Source: Paratrimastix pyriformis
Taxonomy: Eukaryota; Preaxostyla; Paratrimastigidae
Assembly: GCA_027972325.1 (NCBI GenBank)
Contig: JAPMOS010000278.1
Coordinates: 1-35,772 of the forward strand
Length of the DNA: 35,772 bases
Reading direction: 5' to 3'
Part shown: one piece after another, positions 18,675 through 28,243 of the stretch
Layout of the letters: each line of letters begins with the position of its first letter
Position numbering within the stretch: the first letter of the stretch is position 1
Position numbers and translations under genes: made by a program
Notes under the pieces: model-generated
Told to the model about the DNA's origin: nothing
Databases searched by the model: none
What the model saw: the letters and a program-made list of their open reading frames with translations, nothing else

Positions 18675-19136
18675 ATGAGATATATCAACGAGAATGATTC
18701 CAACCAAATCATATATTTAGCTTGTCATTCCGACGGTATCATTAGATTTTTACATAGAAAATCAAGTCGAGAATTCTTAATAGAGTGTGCTAATGTGTTT
18801 AATTTACTGATTTCTGTATATAGTAATATACAAGCGGAACTTAATAGTATGAGACATGGATTTAATTCTCCTGAAGATCTAAATAAGTTTAAATCCATAT
18901 CAGATTTATATACGTCATATGTAGATGCTCTAGAAAAGATGCATAAATATATTGTAGATTATTACAATGAACTATTTGTAATCGTCGAAGAGGATAAGAT
19001 CAAATTTAACCCAGATAATAAAAGTTTGGAAATCTCCGAAGAATACAATCGATATCACAATGAATATGATAAATTAAATCATTTTTATGACTTTGCGAAA
19101 CGTGGTTTATATATAAACCCATATAATGATTGTTAA
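18675..19136 (+). CDS. HFD-family helical protein 6
   Basis: 153 aa. The HFD motif is varied to HSD (18-20) in LACHSDGIIRFLHRK. It continues with CANVFNLLISVYSNI, YVDALEKMHKYIVDYYNEL and YNEYDKLNHFYDFAKRGLYI. Best match by eye is protein 1 (13,523-13,996), in the opposite orientation, including the IIRFL / AIRFL helix and the FYxFAKxG end. With protein 5 it makes a pair in the same order as proteins 4 and 1 read outward from the GC-rich island. Looks whole; unknown function. Confidence 0.6.
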   Translation: MRYINENDSNQIIYLACHSDGIIRFLHRKSSREFLIECANVFNLLISVYSNIQAELNSMRHGFNSPEDLNKFKSISDLYTSYVDALEKMHKYIVDYYNELFVIVEEDKIKFNPDNKSLEISEEYNRYHNEYDKLNHFYDFAKRGLYINPYNDC

Positions 19137-19178
19137 GTAATCAATAGTATTAGGTATTTAATATTATTGATCATTTCT

Positions 19179-19597
19179 TTAATTCATTGCAGAAAGAGCC
19201 GCTTGATGAACTGCACTCTTTAAATGTCTCGATCTATTTACAGCTAAATAACTTGAGCCACATACATGACATGTTTCTTTCTGATTATTCTTGGCCTTTA
19301 TCACAAGACGATGCTCATGATTATATGCTTTTGACGTTCATTCCGTTTCTTGATCGTTTCAGGATCCTCTTGTTTATCGGATCGTTTTAATGCTTCTTGT
19401 TTTGCCTTTTCCTTTTCTTCATAGTGCTCTAGTAATGCCTGTTTATATTCACTTCCCAACTTAGTGCCATACATCATCTCTTGATCAACAAGTTTACGGT
19501 GCTGTTCTGATTCGATATGTCCATCACGTTCTCCACGATGATATAGTGCACCACAGAGGTAACAGCATTCGATTGAACTTTTTGATTGGTGTTTCAT
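19179..19597 (-). CDS. C2H2-type zinc-finger protein (broken)
   Basis: The N-terminal part CCYLCGALYHRGERDGHIES continues into EQHRK, giving a C-x2-C...H-x5-H finger. A charged helix (YKQALLEHYEEKEKAKQEAL) follows, and a second finger-like motif (CHVCGSSY...RH...H) lies toward the end of the gene. Two widely spaced C2H2 fingers of this U1-like / matrin-like type bind nucleic acid in other proteins. It lies next to the terminal repeat, at the extreme end of element A as inferred. Poly-AT promoter-like sequence (ATATTATATATATTATA) precedes the start. Broken, about one break. Confidence 0.5.
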
Positions 19598-19661
19598 TAA
19601 AGTATATAATATATATAATATAATAATATTTCTTTATATTATTTTTATTGAATTTCATTTA

Positions 19662-20477
19662 GTTTTGTCATGAGCTGAATCTATGAGACGATAATTATTA
19701 GATGATGATCTAAAGTGATGATAAATAAGATAAAGAAAGAGAGTTACTGAAGGATATAGTAAAATGAAATGTCATATCTTTTCCCCATCTTTCCCACTCT
19801 CCCTGAAATTTCTCCTGTTGACGACCTTTATGTTTATCATTCTTTCGTATTTTTCCATGTGATTTCCATCTAGGATTCATTCGTTACTCATCGAGTTATT
19901 AAGGAGTTACTTTATGTAGTTACTGAAAATTCTCATCATACTTGATTTTCATTCTTCTGATCTAAATCATCTATGAAATATCACTAAAAATAGTTACTCA
20001 AAAGAAAATAAACGACCAAATCCTTACCAGGAAATACCCTATTTTCCCAAATAATCTACCCGAAAATCTTCCTTTAGGTAACTTTCTTGTGTTAAATCTT
20101 CTGACGTAAACCCATCATAAAGATCATTACCTCTATGACACGAACTTTTGAGTAACTCTTTAATAACTCCTTTAGTAACTCCTTTTATATAACTACTTAT
20201 ATGATCTTATATCAACATAACTTATTAATATCTATTAAAATACAATCATAAATATTAATAGTTAATAAGTTACTGAATAGTTACTGAAATAATAGATCAT
20301 ATAGGGTATCCATAATAATATGTTACTCTATCATCATTTCACGTCTACGACGTTCATGATGCTATCGTAACGCCCCCCTCATATTAATAACATCATAATA
20401 GGAAAAGCTAAGAGTAGAATGGAGGCGCGAGCCGACATGATACGATATGAACCCAAGACTGATATTAGTGGGGGGGG
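19662..20477 (+). repeat. 816-bp terminal repeat of element A, copy 2
   Basis: Same sequence as 7,123-7,942, differing by four single-base length changes (mostly in C runs) and one substitution that I could spot. Its G8 end abuts AACG and then the interrupted fibre of element B. The inner edge begins AGTTTTGTCATGAGC after a TA-rich spacer next to the zinc-finger gene. The 105-bp palindrome-ended segment occupies 20,373-20,477 and is bordered by AACG on both sides. Confidence 0.8.
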
Positions 20478-21048
20478 AACGATACAAATACCCAGTTGTG
20501 GTCCCGAAGCTATTTAATTTTAGTGTTGCAACATTGATAGCCGAATTGGTGGAGATATCATCACCAGTAATCAAAGATGCTTCCACTTTCCCAGTATAAT
20601 TTCCTTCAAATGAATGAGGTGTGACTTTGAGAGGAAGGCTCTTTGTAGTGTCGACATATCCAGGAAGAAATAATTCGGTTGAATGCACAGAACCATTCAT
20701 ATCACGAACAACGATAGATGATTCTGTGGGTTCTACCGCTTCGGCATATGAACTCGATGAAACACGTTTCCATGTGGCGATATTTGATGAAATATTGACG
20801 AGAACAAAACATGTATTTGAACTAGTATTAGTCCATAATGTGCATAAAGGATAATTTATATCAGGGGCACCAGGGTTACGTGTCATTGAAATGTATTGTG
20901 TAATCGCACTGGGATCGAATGTCAGTGTTAACGTTGATGTGGCTGTATCAAGACTCAATCCATTCCCAACATTCATCACACCAGGTAACCCTCTTGGGCC
21001 TCTTAATGATTGTGCAGATTGTGAAGTTCCAAAATATGAAATTGACAT
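20478..21048 (-). CDS. fibre of element B, N-terminal part (cut off by the inserted element)
   Basis: Starts at 21,048 with a short leader, then the collagen-like RGPRGLPGV, then SLDTATSTLTLTFDPSAIT and a domain nearly identical to fibre A (CTLWTNTSSNTCFVLVNISS; VRDMNGSVHSTELFLPGYVD). It runs open to the G8 edge of the terminal repeat. The remainder of the gene lies at 7,943-10,381 on the other strand, beginning at the same target sequence CGTT. It is divergent from the ATPase at 21,104, matching the layout in element A. Virion surface attachment fibre by homology of its end domain and repeats. Confidence 0.8.
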
Positions 21049-21103
21049 ATTATAATATACCTACAGAAATTAATTTATCAGCTTAATATATACTATTCAT
21101 TTC

Positions 21104-21827
21104 ATGCAGGTCATTAATGCAAAACAATTCTTTCATAAAGATCAAAACGTGACATCGATGATATTAATCCTCTCGCATTTCAGGGAACTTTTCGGGCTTG
21201 TCTTGTTGGTCCTTCAGGTTGCGGCAAAACAAATCTCCTGGCTAGTATGATCATCCAGCAAGATATTCTTTATGATCGAGTTTATATTTATTCTAAACAT
21301 TTGGACGATGAAGATGATGTCTATATGGATATCATTAAAATGTTACACAATGTGGAAGACATCATACGCAAACGAACTGGCAAAAATCATTTCAAATGGT
21401 TTTCACTGGAAAACTCATCAACGACGTCATTCCAGTCCAAAACTTGGATCAACATTATCGCAATCTTGTGATCTTTGATGATATGATGAACGAAAAAAAC
21501 CACAGCAAAAGAAATCATTGAATATTATACAAGTGGTCGACATGCGAATTGTAGTTGTGTATATTTGGCACAATATTATTTTAAAATCCCCGTCGAAATT
21601 CGCGGAAATAGCAATTATTTTTGTATTTTTAAAATGTTAAAAAGGATTCAAGAATTCTCAGTGAAATTACCGGCGACAAAACTAAAGATGAACTCCTTCT
21701 CATGTATCGTTCTGCAACGAAAGAACCTTTTAATTTCTTCTTAGTTGATCTCAAAACAAGTGATCCTCAATTAAAATATCGGAAAAACTTTGACGAATCT
21801 TGGGTTTCTGAAGACCATGAAATTTGA
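21104..21827 (+). CDS. genome-packaging ATPase (FtsK/HerA-type), element B (broken)
   Basis: Homologue of the ATPase at 3,190-3,910: start MQVINAKQFF, Walker A GPSGCGKT, YIYSKHLDDEDDVY, Walker B LVIFDDMMNE and EYYTSGRHA. The C-terminal region (FFLVDLKTSDPQLKYRKNF) is also visible. It is broken more heavily than A's copy, several breaks. It keeps the divergent arrangement with the fibre, 55 bp apart, and is followed by an unusually long spacer before the scaffold-like gene. Role as in the family: ATP-driven genome packaging. Confidence 0.8.
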
Positions 21828-22476
21828 AAAAAATGTCCAGATTTTTGGTGAAAATTTGAACCATTGTCCATATTTTGACTCGAATTTTGAACCATTTGTC
21901 CCGATTTTCATTGAAATTCTGAACAAGATTTCATTATTTTCTTATTTTTTGGGATTTCAGTCAAAAAATGACATAATTTGTTTTGACATGATATAGCTAC
22001 TTTTTGACAGGGTTATGTTCACCTCGATATGATTACATATTCTGAAGTGTCATACGCACTAGTTTATAGGTGTTATGTTGATGCTTAGCTCAATTTCGTG
22101 TAGTTACTGAGCTAGGTCAATAATTTAGGAATTTGATGAAATTTTCTAAGTTCCGCCAAATTCCTATAGGAAAATCGTATTTTTGGAATAACTCTGCAGA
22201 ATTTATAAATATTTCTAAATGTTTATAACGTTTCATAAACTAGAGCACATTTATAGTAATTCTGGCGAAAAAGCTAAGGTTGTTAATCGTTAATGAATGT
22301 GCCTGTCAACATTAGATATCTTCATGTCAAAAATGTCAAACTTCAAAATCATGTTTTCTTGATGGAAACCCATCAGATTATGTATAACTAAGCATTTTGA
22401 TGAGTCTGGTTGTGTGGGATTCATTTAATCTGTCAAAAAATAAAAATTTTCTGTTATACTATTATATAGTCAATCC
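21828..22476 (+). other. 650-bp non-coding spacer, element B
   Basis: No gene seen. AT-rich with a locally repeated phrase (TTTGAACCATTGTCC and TTTGAACCATTTGTCC about 40 bp apart) and many TTTTTG / CAAAAA runs, including TTTTTGACAGGGTTATG and ATTTAATCTGTCAAAAAA. Element A has only about 80 bp here, so this may be a decayed insertion. It ends in CTATTATATAGTCAATCC, the promoter-like box of the next gene. Confidence 0.4.
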
Positions 22477-23735
22477 ATGTTATATGTCAAACCAAAAACC
22501 AAGTCCAATGTGAAAACTGGAAAATATATTAAGATTCAGACCAAAAAGACTAAAGGAAATCAGAAGAAAGGCATAAACAAACACCAAAATCAGCCTTCTA
22601 TCGAGTATCATAAACTCAAGATGCTTCAGGATGTGATGGAAGAACGAAAAGAAAACGAAGAGGCATATCATCAAAAGAAACTCGATGATAAAAAGTTCCG
22701 TCAAGATCAAAAAAAGCTGAAGAATATGATAAATCAGAATGATGATGAAGTTCTTGATCCAGAAAACATCAATTATGATGCATTACTGGATGTCATGCGG
22801 AAAAACCCAACAGAAGTGTTAGAAGTGTTAGGTTCAAAGAAATTAGAACTAATAAGACGAAAGTTGTTTGAGAAACAAAAGAAGATCGAGAAACAGAATG
22901 AAAAAGATTTACAAGATCAAGTAGGTGCATATATCGAGGATGTTGAAAAATCAAGATATGAACCACAGATTCCTCCTCCACCAAAATATTCTAAACCGAT
23001 TGATGTTTTACCGCCCGATTATCAACCTGAAGAAATTCCATCACATGTCTTGCAACAGGAAGGTCAGTTAGTGGTTGATAGTGAAAAGGAAGAAGAAGAA
23101 CTAGAAAGGGCAATCGAAATGGATAAAGCTAAAAAAAGACGGAATGATATATTAAGTATGGAAAAAGCACTAGCTGCCGAATCTGGAAAGAAACTGTTCG
23201 ATGAAACACATTCAAAACTCACTGATATCGCTCGACGTTTCAATGATGTTCGAATACAAAAAAACAAACCCCATGAATATCGGACTCGATTCAATATCAT
23301 GATGGATGATCCAGTTCTCAGAAATTGGATAATTGAACATTTTGTAGATCCACGAAATGGTTCCATTCAAGAGCGGGCAGCGAGAGCCCATCAGTCGATC
23401 GGTGATTATATTGATACATATATGCGTCCAATCAATGAGATTTTACATACAAATGAGCGGAAAGGTTTTCGGCTTGAGGCTAACGATGTTAGGGAAATTC
23501 AACGTATTTTCAATGATCATATGAAAAAACAAACTCAAGGTTTCGGCGTATTAATTTCTTCTTTCAAAGATATTTCTTCCAGGATGAAAGTCCTCGTCGG
23601 GGAAATTCAGTCAGGTAATAACAGTCCTGAAATTAAAGCTGAACTATACGACATCTTAGATTTCCTCTTAAAAATAGAAAAATCACGAAACCACAACATA
23701 AACGCATGGTAAAAGCATTTCATTTAATTCGCTAA
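22477..23735 (+). CDS. scaffold-like coiled-coil capsid protein, element B (broken)
   Basis: About 411 residues open. Same design as the 417-aa protein of A: basic N-terminus, long charged coiled coil (KLELIRRKLFEKQKKIEKQN), a Pro-rich hinge (QIPPPPKYSKPIDVLPPDYQ), a second charged helix, and a C-terminal module beginning GFGVLISSFKDISSRMKVL with VGEIQSGNNSP. Identity to A's protein is low except in that last module. An adenain-like site is less clear here (TQGFG) than in A (MIGRG). Role inferred as internal scaffold/cement. Broken, about one break. Confidence 0.6.
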
Positions 23736-23766
23736 TTTTTTCTCTCACCAAAATATATAGATTGAA

Positions 23767-24538
23767 ATGTCCGCTAATGGTTTACAAATATTTATTAATT
23801 CTGAAGTTCTGAATGGTAAGTCTGGCACGAATAGCGATTTTCGCATACAATATACTGAACCCATCTATTTGAACCCGAATAAAAATTACCTAATTCGTCT
23901 CGTCAAAGGCACCATCTGGAATACCATCAAAATATCAAAGCTTCCGCTAATAATACAATCTTCCGTGTATGGAATGGATTTGAATGGTATCCCAATTTTG
24001 TCATTCCAGATGGTGCTTATAATATTGATAATTTAAACAGTTTCCTCTTCGCTCAATTCCAAAAATCAGGTGACCTGATCACAAATAATGTCACTGGCGA
24101 TGTCAGTATGCCCATCGAATTTGAAGCTAATATGAGCACATTACATTGTTTGTTACGGATTAAAACGGATGGAAAGTTGATTTTTCTTTATCTGACTTCC
24201 CGGATATTCTCGGTTTTGATCACGCTATTTATGATACATCCACTATATCGCAACACATAATCAATATCACTGATGTCGATGCAATATTTATTAAAACAAA
24301 CTTGGTAAGTTCAAGCTATCTCAATGGTGATAAAAGTAATACACTTTATACTTTCCAAATGAATGTCCCACCTGGATACCAAATGGCGATAGAACCTCTT
24401 CATCTGACTAATTGTCGTCTTAATTCTAAATTAATCCAAGAAATTCAAATCCAGTTTACTGATCATAATAAGAATATATTATCTGATCTCAATGAACCAA
24501 TCACGTTACAGTTGGAAATTGTTGAAGCCATTATTTAA
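23767..24538 (+). CDS. penton-like minor capsid protein, element B (broken)
   Basis: The N-terminus (FINSEVLNGKSGTNSDFRIQ, YLIRLVKGTIWNT) and C-terminal region (FQMNVPPGYQMAIEPLHLTN; SDLNEPITLQLEIVE) match the 308-aa protein of element A (FQFNVPPGAQCVIEPANPIA; NDFTDPIVMMFQIEE). AAAATATATAGATTGAA precedes the start. It is shorter at its C-terminus than A's protein, lacking the tail that carries the ITGSG site. Broken, two to three breaks. Confidence 0.6.
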
Positions 24539-24577
24539 TTCTGTAAAAATAATTTTCGAAATCTATAATTATAGATA

Positions 24578-24850
24578 ATGGAATCTGATCAAAACATTAT
24601 TTCTCAAAGTCTCAAAATTGCTGATGATGTGTTACGACGCAATAAAACTCTCGCACGGAGAAAACCAAAGCAACCTGAACCTTCCGAGTCAGAATTATTA
24701 CAAGAAGCTGATGATCTTCAGGCAAAAGTTATGGAAAATCCCAACGATCTCCAAAGTCGAAAAAAACTTAAATCTATCCTCAATAAGATGGTCACTATGG
24801 AAATTATAACTAGAGAAACTTACTCAAGTATCGTCCAATCTTTCCCATAA
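24578..24850 (+). CDS. small helical scaffold-like protein, element B (90 aa)
   Basis: Helical and charged, with C-terminal pattern NPNDLQSRKKLKSILNKMVT, then EIITRETYSSIVQSF. This matches the small gene at 534-862 and, more loosely, the end of the 417-aa protein (DYLLRHKLITKWKYNAYVKA). A central EPSESELLQEADDLQ segment may be coiled coil. ATAATTATAGATA is directly before the ATG. It lies between penton-like and pVI-like genes in both elements. Looks whole. Function unknown. Confidence 0.6.
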   Translation: MESDQNIISQSLKIADDVLRRNKTLARRKPKQPEPSESELLQEADDLQAKVMENPNDLQSRKKLKSILNKMVTMEIITRETYSSIVQSFP

Positions 24851-24896
24851 TAACTTAATTAATCGAAATTTTTTTCTCGTGTAATAGTATATTGTT

Positions 24897-25576
24897 ATGT
24901 ATAGATTGCGCTATTGCACGATTTACAATCCTCCTACACTCGGCGAAATTCTGATATCAAATCAAATTAATAGCAAAGTCGGCGTTCCTGCTCCATTATT
25001 ATATGACATTGTGAATAATGGCATTCAAATTACCGACCCTGTGTATATTCAAGGCAATGGGTTCACTGACATCCTTAAGAACGTATGGAATTGGTTCAAA
25101 CCTCGTAGTGAGTCCATCATTGCTGCAGCAAAAGAGGTAATTCCAAAAGCCGTGAACTTCGGCAAAAAAGTTTACGAGTCATACAAAAAGAAAAAAGGTG
25201 ATCCTCATGATCTGTTCCAAGTCTTACAACTGATGCTCTCAAAAAAATCAGTGAACTCGCCCAAAAAGATAAAGAAATACGTGAAGCTGAACGACAGCAA
25301 AAATCTCTCGAGGAAAAACAAAAATCAGAAATCATCAGACAACAACTTATTTCAGCTCATGAAGATAACCAAGAACAACAACAAATCTCAAACAGAGCAG
25401 CTCAAGATCGCGCCAAATCTGACATTGAGGCAGTGTCTAATGGTAGAGCGACGTTATTAACAGGCAATGGTTTCATTCCTATCAGTCAAGCCGTGATCCG
25501 ACATAGAAAAGTAGGGAATGGAAAGAAGAAGACTCGTAAGCGTCGAACTAGGGGACGCGGGCTGAAAGACTTTTAA
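24897..25576 (+). CDS. pVI-like minor capsid protein, element B (broken)
   Basis: A leader of 50 residues ends in IQGNG (51-55), matching an adenain site, followed at once by FTDILKNVWNWFKPRSESII, an amphipathic Trp/Phe helix. A long polar Gln/Lys/Glu-rich helix follows, and the gene ends in an Arg/Lys-rich tail (KKKTRKRRTRGRG). A second possible adenain site, LTGNG, lies shortly before that tail. In adenovirus, pVI is cut near both ends and its C-terminal peptide activates the protease, so the parallel is notable. Broken, about two breaks. The position just before the major capsid gene also parallels adenovirus, where pVI precedes hexon. Confidence 0.6.
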
Positions 25577-25659
25577 CATAGAAACATACGTATAATTGAA
25601 TTATTTATTATAGTTTTGAAATATTATAATAAATTTTTTTGTTAATCTAATATATATTA

Positions 25660-27009
25660 ATGTCTACTGATCAAGTTACTAACGCAATTCTAAGTGCTGG
25701 CTTCCAAGATATTTCCTACCAAATTTCACAACCAATTCTCAACGATAATTCAACAAAATCATACGAGGTTAAAGAAATCAAAGAAGATTCAGGTAATCCG
25801 ACAGATGCTTTGGTTCCTGGTTCTGGCACTACTGCATCATTTTCTTATGTGTATCCAAAATCAGGGGCTCTTGCTGTATGGAAGGACGCTATCATTTACC
25901 TTATCCTCAAATTTACTTGCACAACTTCATCTGAAAAGGCCACTATCAATATTTGCTCCGATATTCGAAGAATTTTCGGAAAAGTCACGACAAAAATAAA
26001 TAATACAATTGAATCAATTATCCAAGACTACGGTATGACAAACTATATGGTTGACATCTTGACTAAAACAAGAGATGTCCTAATGAATTCTGGAATACAG
26101 GGACTTTACCCAGATCTTGCTGAGGATGACGGTTCTATGGAAGATCTTCGACACGCATTCATTGCAGGAACATCTGTCACTAAGGCTTTCATGATTCCTC
26201 TTGGAATCCCTATTTTGTCTGGCAATGGAGCGTATCTTCCAGGAACTACAGTCAATATTCAATTTGAACTGGCACCTAATTCTTCAGTCTTTTATTGCGG
26301 CAATGGTATTACTGATAATAATAAAATCAATATCGAAGTGTCACAAATGAAAATCCTTCTTCCACAAGTCACTCCACACTACCTTTTAGGTGAAGAAATC
26401 AGCAAAAAAAATTTAACAGGATTCAGCATTGCCTATCCAAAATACACTATTCACAGAACAACTCGTAAGCTATCCGCTGATGATACCTTCAATTTCGTGA
26501 AATATAAATCTATTCCCGCCTACGTTTTTATTGCATTCCAACCTATTGGAGTCCTCAGCAACATCACTGCAGGAACAGCTCATCCAGACCCTTGCAAATT
26601 TGTCGATCCCGGTTTACTACGGATATCCATTGAAGACGGTGATAAAAATACAATTCCTAATGAAGTTCATGATTTAAATATTGCAAATGGCGATTTCCCA
26701 TTTGTTTATCACGATTTAATGAAATGCACAAAGTTCTTCAATGATGTCGTTCACGGAGGGATTATCACTCGTGAAAACTTCCAAACAATGTATCCAATTT
26801 TCGCATTTAAGGTTCGAAAGAATTGTGCTGGTCTTCCTGAATTAAATAACCATGAATGTGCAATCAATATTCACACAATTCTGAAACCAGCTGCTGAGGG
26901 TGCCCCAGAACAACGACAACATGTTATTTGGATGCTTGCTGCTTTTGATGGTGTGACCACATTCAATGGTAGCACTGGGTCAGCAACAGAAGAATTCGGT
27001 AAGGACTAA
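25660..27009 (+). CDS. major capsid protein (double jelly-roll, Polinton type), element B
   Basis: 449 aa, looks whole. Composition and layout fit Polinton/adintovirus hexon-like proteins: beta-rich, with recurrent short strands (GTTASFSYVYPKSGALAVWK; YLPGTTVNIQFELAPNSSVF; MKILLPQVTPHYLLGEEISK; FTxxxPKYTIHRTT), no signal peptide and no coiled coil. It is preceded by pVI-like, small, penton-like, scaffold-like and ATPase genes, the expected morphogenesis block. ATCTAATATATATTA lies just before the ATG. The identification rests on context, length and pattern; a structure comparison would settle it. The corresponding gene of A should lie left of position 1. Confidence 0.75.
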   Translation: MSTDQVTNAILSAGFQDISYQISQPILNDNSTKSYEVKEIKEDSGNPTDALVPGSGTTASFSYVYPKSGALAVWKDAIIYLILKFTCTTSSEKATINICSDIRRIFGKVTTKINNTIESIIQDYGMTNYMVDILTKTRDVLMNSGIQGLYPDLAEDDGSMEDLRHAFIAGTSVTKAFMIPLGIPILSGNGAYLPGTTVNIQFELAPNSSVFYCGNGITDNNKINIEVSQMKILLPQVTPHYLLGEEISKKNLTGFSIAYPKYTIHRTTRKLSADDTFNFVKYKSIPAYVFIAFQPIGVLSNITAGTAHPDPCKFVDPGLLRISIEDGDKNTIPNEVHDLNIANGDFPFVYHDLMKCTKFFNDVVHGGIITRENFQTMYPIFAFKVRKNCAGLPELNNHECAINIHTILKPAAEGAPEQRQHVIWMLAAFDGVTTFNGSTGSATEEFGKD

Positions 27010-27262
27010 AATAAATATAATATAAATAAAAAATGTATAGTATATTTATATGGGCCAGGCAACATTCCGTATAGAAACTGTATACATTTTGGGGAATGAA
27101 TGTACTCGATGCATGCGATCGTGTGGCATAGTCACCTTCGTTTCTACAACTTTTATGTATGGGCCGGTCGGGGCGGTTCCTATTGCACATAAACATAGAT
27201 ATGTACAGATCGGTGTATATATATTATGTACAGTGTATATTTTGTATATTCGCATACATTTC

Positions 27263-27970
27263 TTACAACAAGAGAGGGTTGATGTCGATGCGAAGGGGCT
27301 CATGACGCAGTTTGATGGCCGTCGTCTGGGCAAGGGCGTGAGCGGTGAACATGTGCAGCTCTTCGTCATGGCGCCATGTCTCCATCAGACAAGAAAAGTC
27401 GCACAAACGCCCGAAAAATTGCTCCACAATGGCACGCACAGAGTGGTGGTGGCGATTAAAAAGGAGCCTGCGCTCTCCGACGATCTGGTTGCGCCGGTAT
27501 GGGGTGACAGCACAGGGCTCGCCAATGTATGCAGAGTCGGCAAGCACTCTTTCGCCGGGCAGCAGCTGGTCAGCAAGCCCAAAGTGACGGAAAACGGTCA
27601 AATCGTGGGCCGATCCAATCAGTGGCCCTTTCCACCAGCACAGCTGCCCCGTTGTGGTGGTCACAGCTGCCTCATATTTGAGGCACTCACACCTCCGATG
27701 AGTATTAAAGTATCTTGCATGAATCTCGTGATCGGCATGCGTGGGCAGGGGGAAATACGTGGCATCGAGGCACAAAACGCAAGGTGCGAACAGTCCCTGT
27801 GGCGCAGGTTCATGAAAACGCGCATCCAGTGAGATCTCATTCATATTGGTTGCCAAATATTCACTCATTCTCCATATAAATTTTCGGTTGGCCTCGCGAC
27901 CAACTCCTTCGTGAACACCCTCCACAAGATGCGTGTTATACTGGTTTGTCCACTCATAGAAACGGAGCAA
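27263..27970 (-). CDS. PIF/Harbinger DDE transposase (DDE_Tnp_4 type)
   Basis: 235 aa. Catalytic residues fit the family: Asp69 in VLCLDATYF, Asp123 in PLIGSAHDLTVF, Asp145 in RVLADSAYIGE and Glu183 in AIVEQFFGRL. The DSAY and FFGRL phrases are typical of DDE_Tnp_4. The domain cuts and joins DNA at the terminal repeats. Harbinger transposases are usually longer (about 350-400 aa); extra N-terminal sequence may lie in the overlapping frame at 27,865-28,143 (minus), which would need a frameshift or an intron, and a stop lies just upstream of the first Met used here. So the gene may be slightly decayed, or its start is uncertain. Confidence 0.85.
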   Translation of the reverse strand: MLRFYEWTNQYNTHLVEGVHEGVGREANRKFIWRMSEYLATNMNEISLDARFHEPAPQGLFAPCVLCLDATYFPLPTHADHEIHARYFNTHRRCECLKYEAAVTTTTGQLCWWKGPLIGSAHDLTVFRHFGLADQLLPGERVLADSAYIGEPCAVTPYRRNQIVGERRLLFNRHHHSVRAIVEQFFGRLCDFSCLMETWRHDEELHMFTAHALAQTTAIKLRHEPLRIDINPLLL

Positions 27971-28243
27971 TTTATTTGGGTTGTTCTATGTTCGGGTTTT
28001 TCAAGATGAATATGTGGAAATGTCACTGACGAGTTGGCTTGCACGACTGCCATATTTCTCCCAAATTTCGTGTAAAACAAGCGAACTGCATCCATAAAAT
28101 CCTCGACACTGTTGTTCTGTGACGGGAAAGCGTGAATATTCATCCCGAATTCGGTTTACCAAGGTCAGAGTCATTTTCCGGCGAATTGCGAACCTCCCCT
28201 GGGGTTACTCATACTCGTCCGGCAAACCAGTCGCCAAGAGTTC

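Larger units (their letters stand above)
15967..20477. mobile_element. Polinton-like virus fossil, element A, other end (inverted)
   Basis: Contains the interrupted small gene, two HFD genes, a zinc-finger gene and the second terminal repeat ending at 20,477. The assignment to A rests on the repeat, whose inner side faces left here as it does at 7,123. The joint with B on the left is not sequence-proven. Broken, several breaks plus one GC-rich insertion. Confidence 0.5.

Noticed and set aside
7123-20477. The 820-bp direct repeats as LTRs of a retrotransposon
   Set aside because: No TG...CA ends, no primer-binding site or polypurine tract, and no gag-pol between them. The flanks fit inverted terminal repeats of an inserted DNA element better.
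27050-27832. 260-aa plus-strand frame starting in the Harbinger terminal repeat
   Set aside because: Antisense to the transposase, which has a full DDE motif set on the minus strand.
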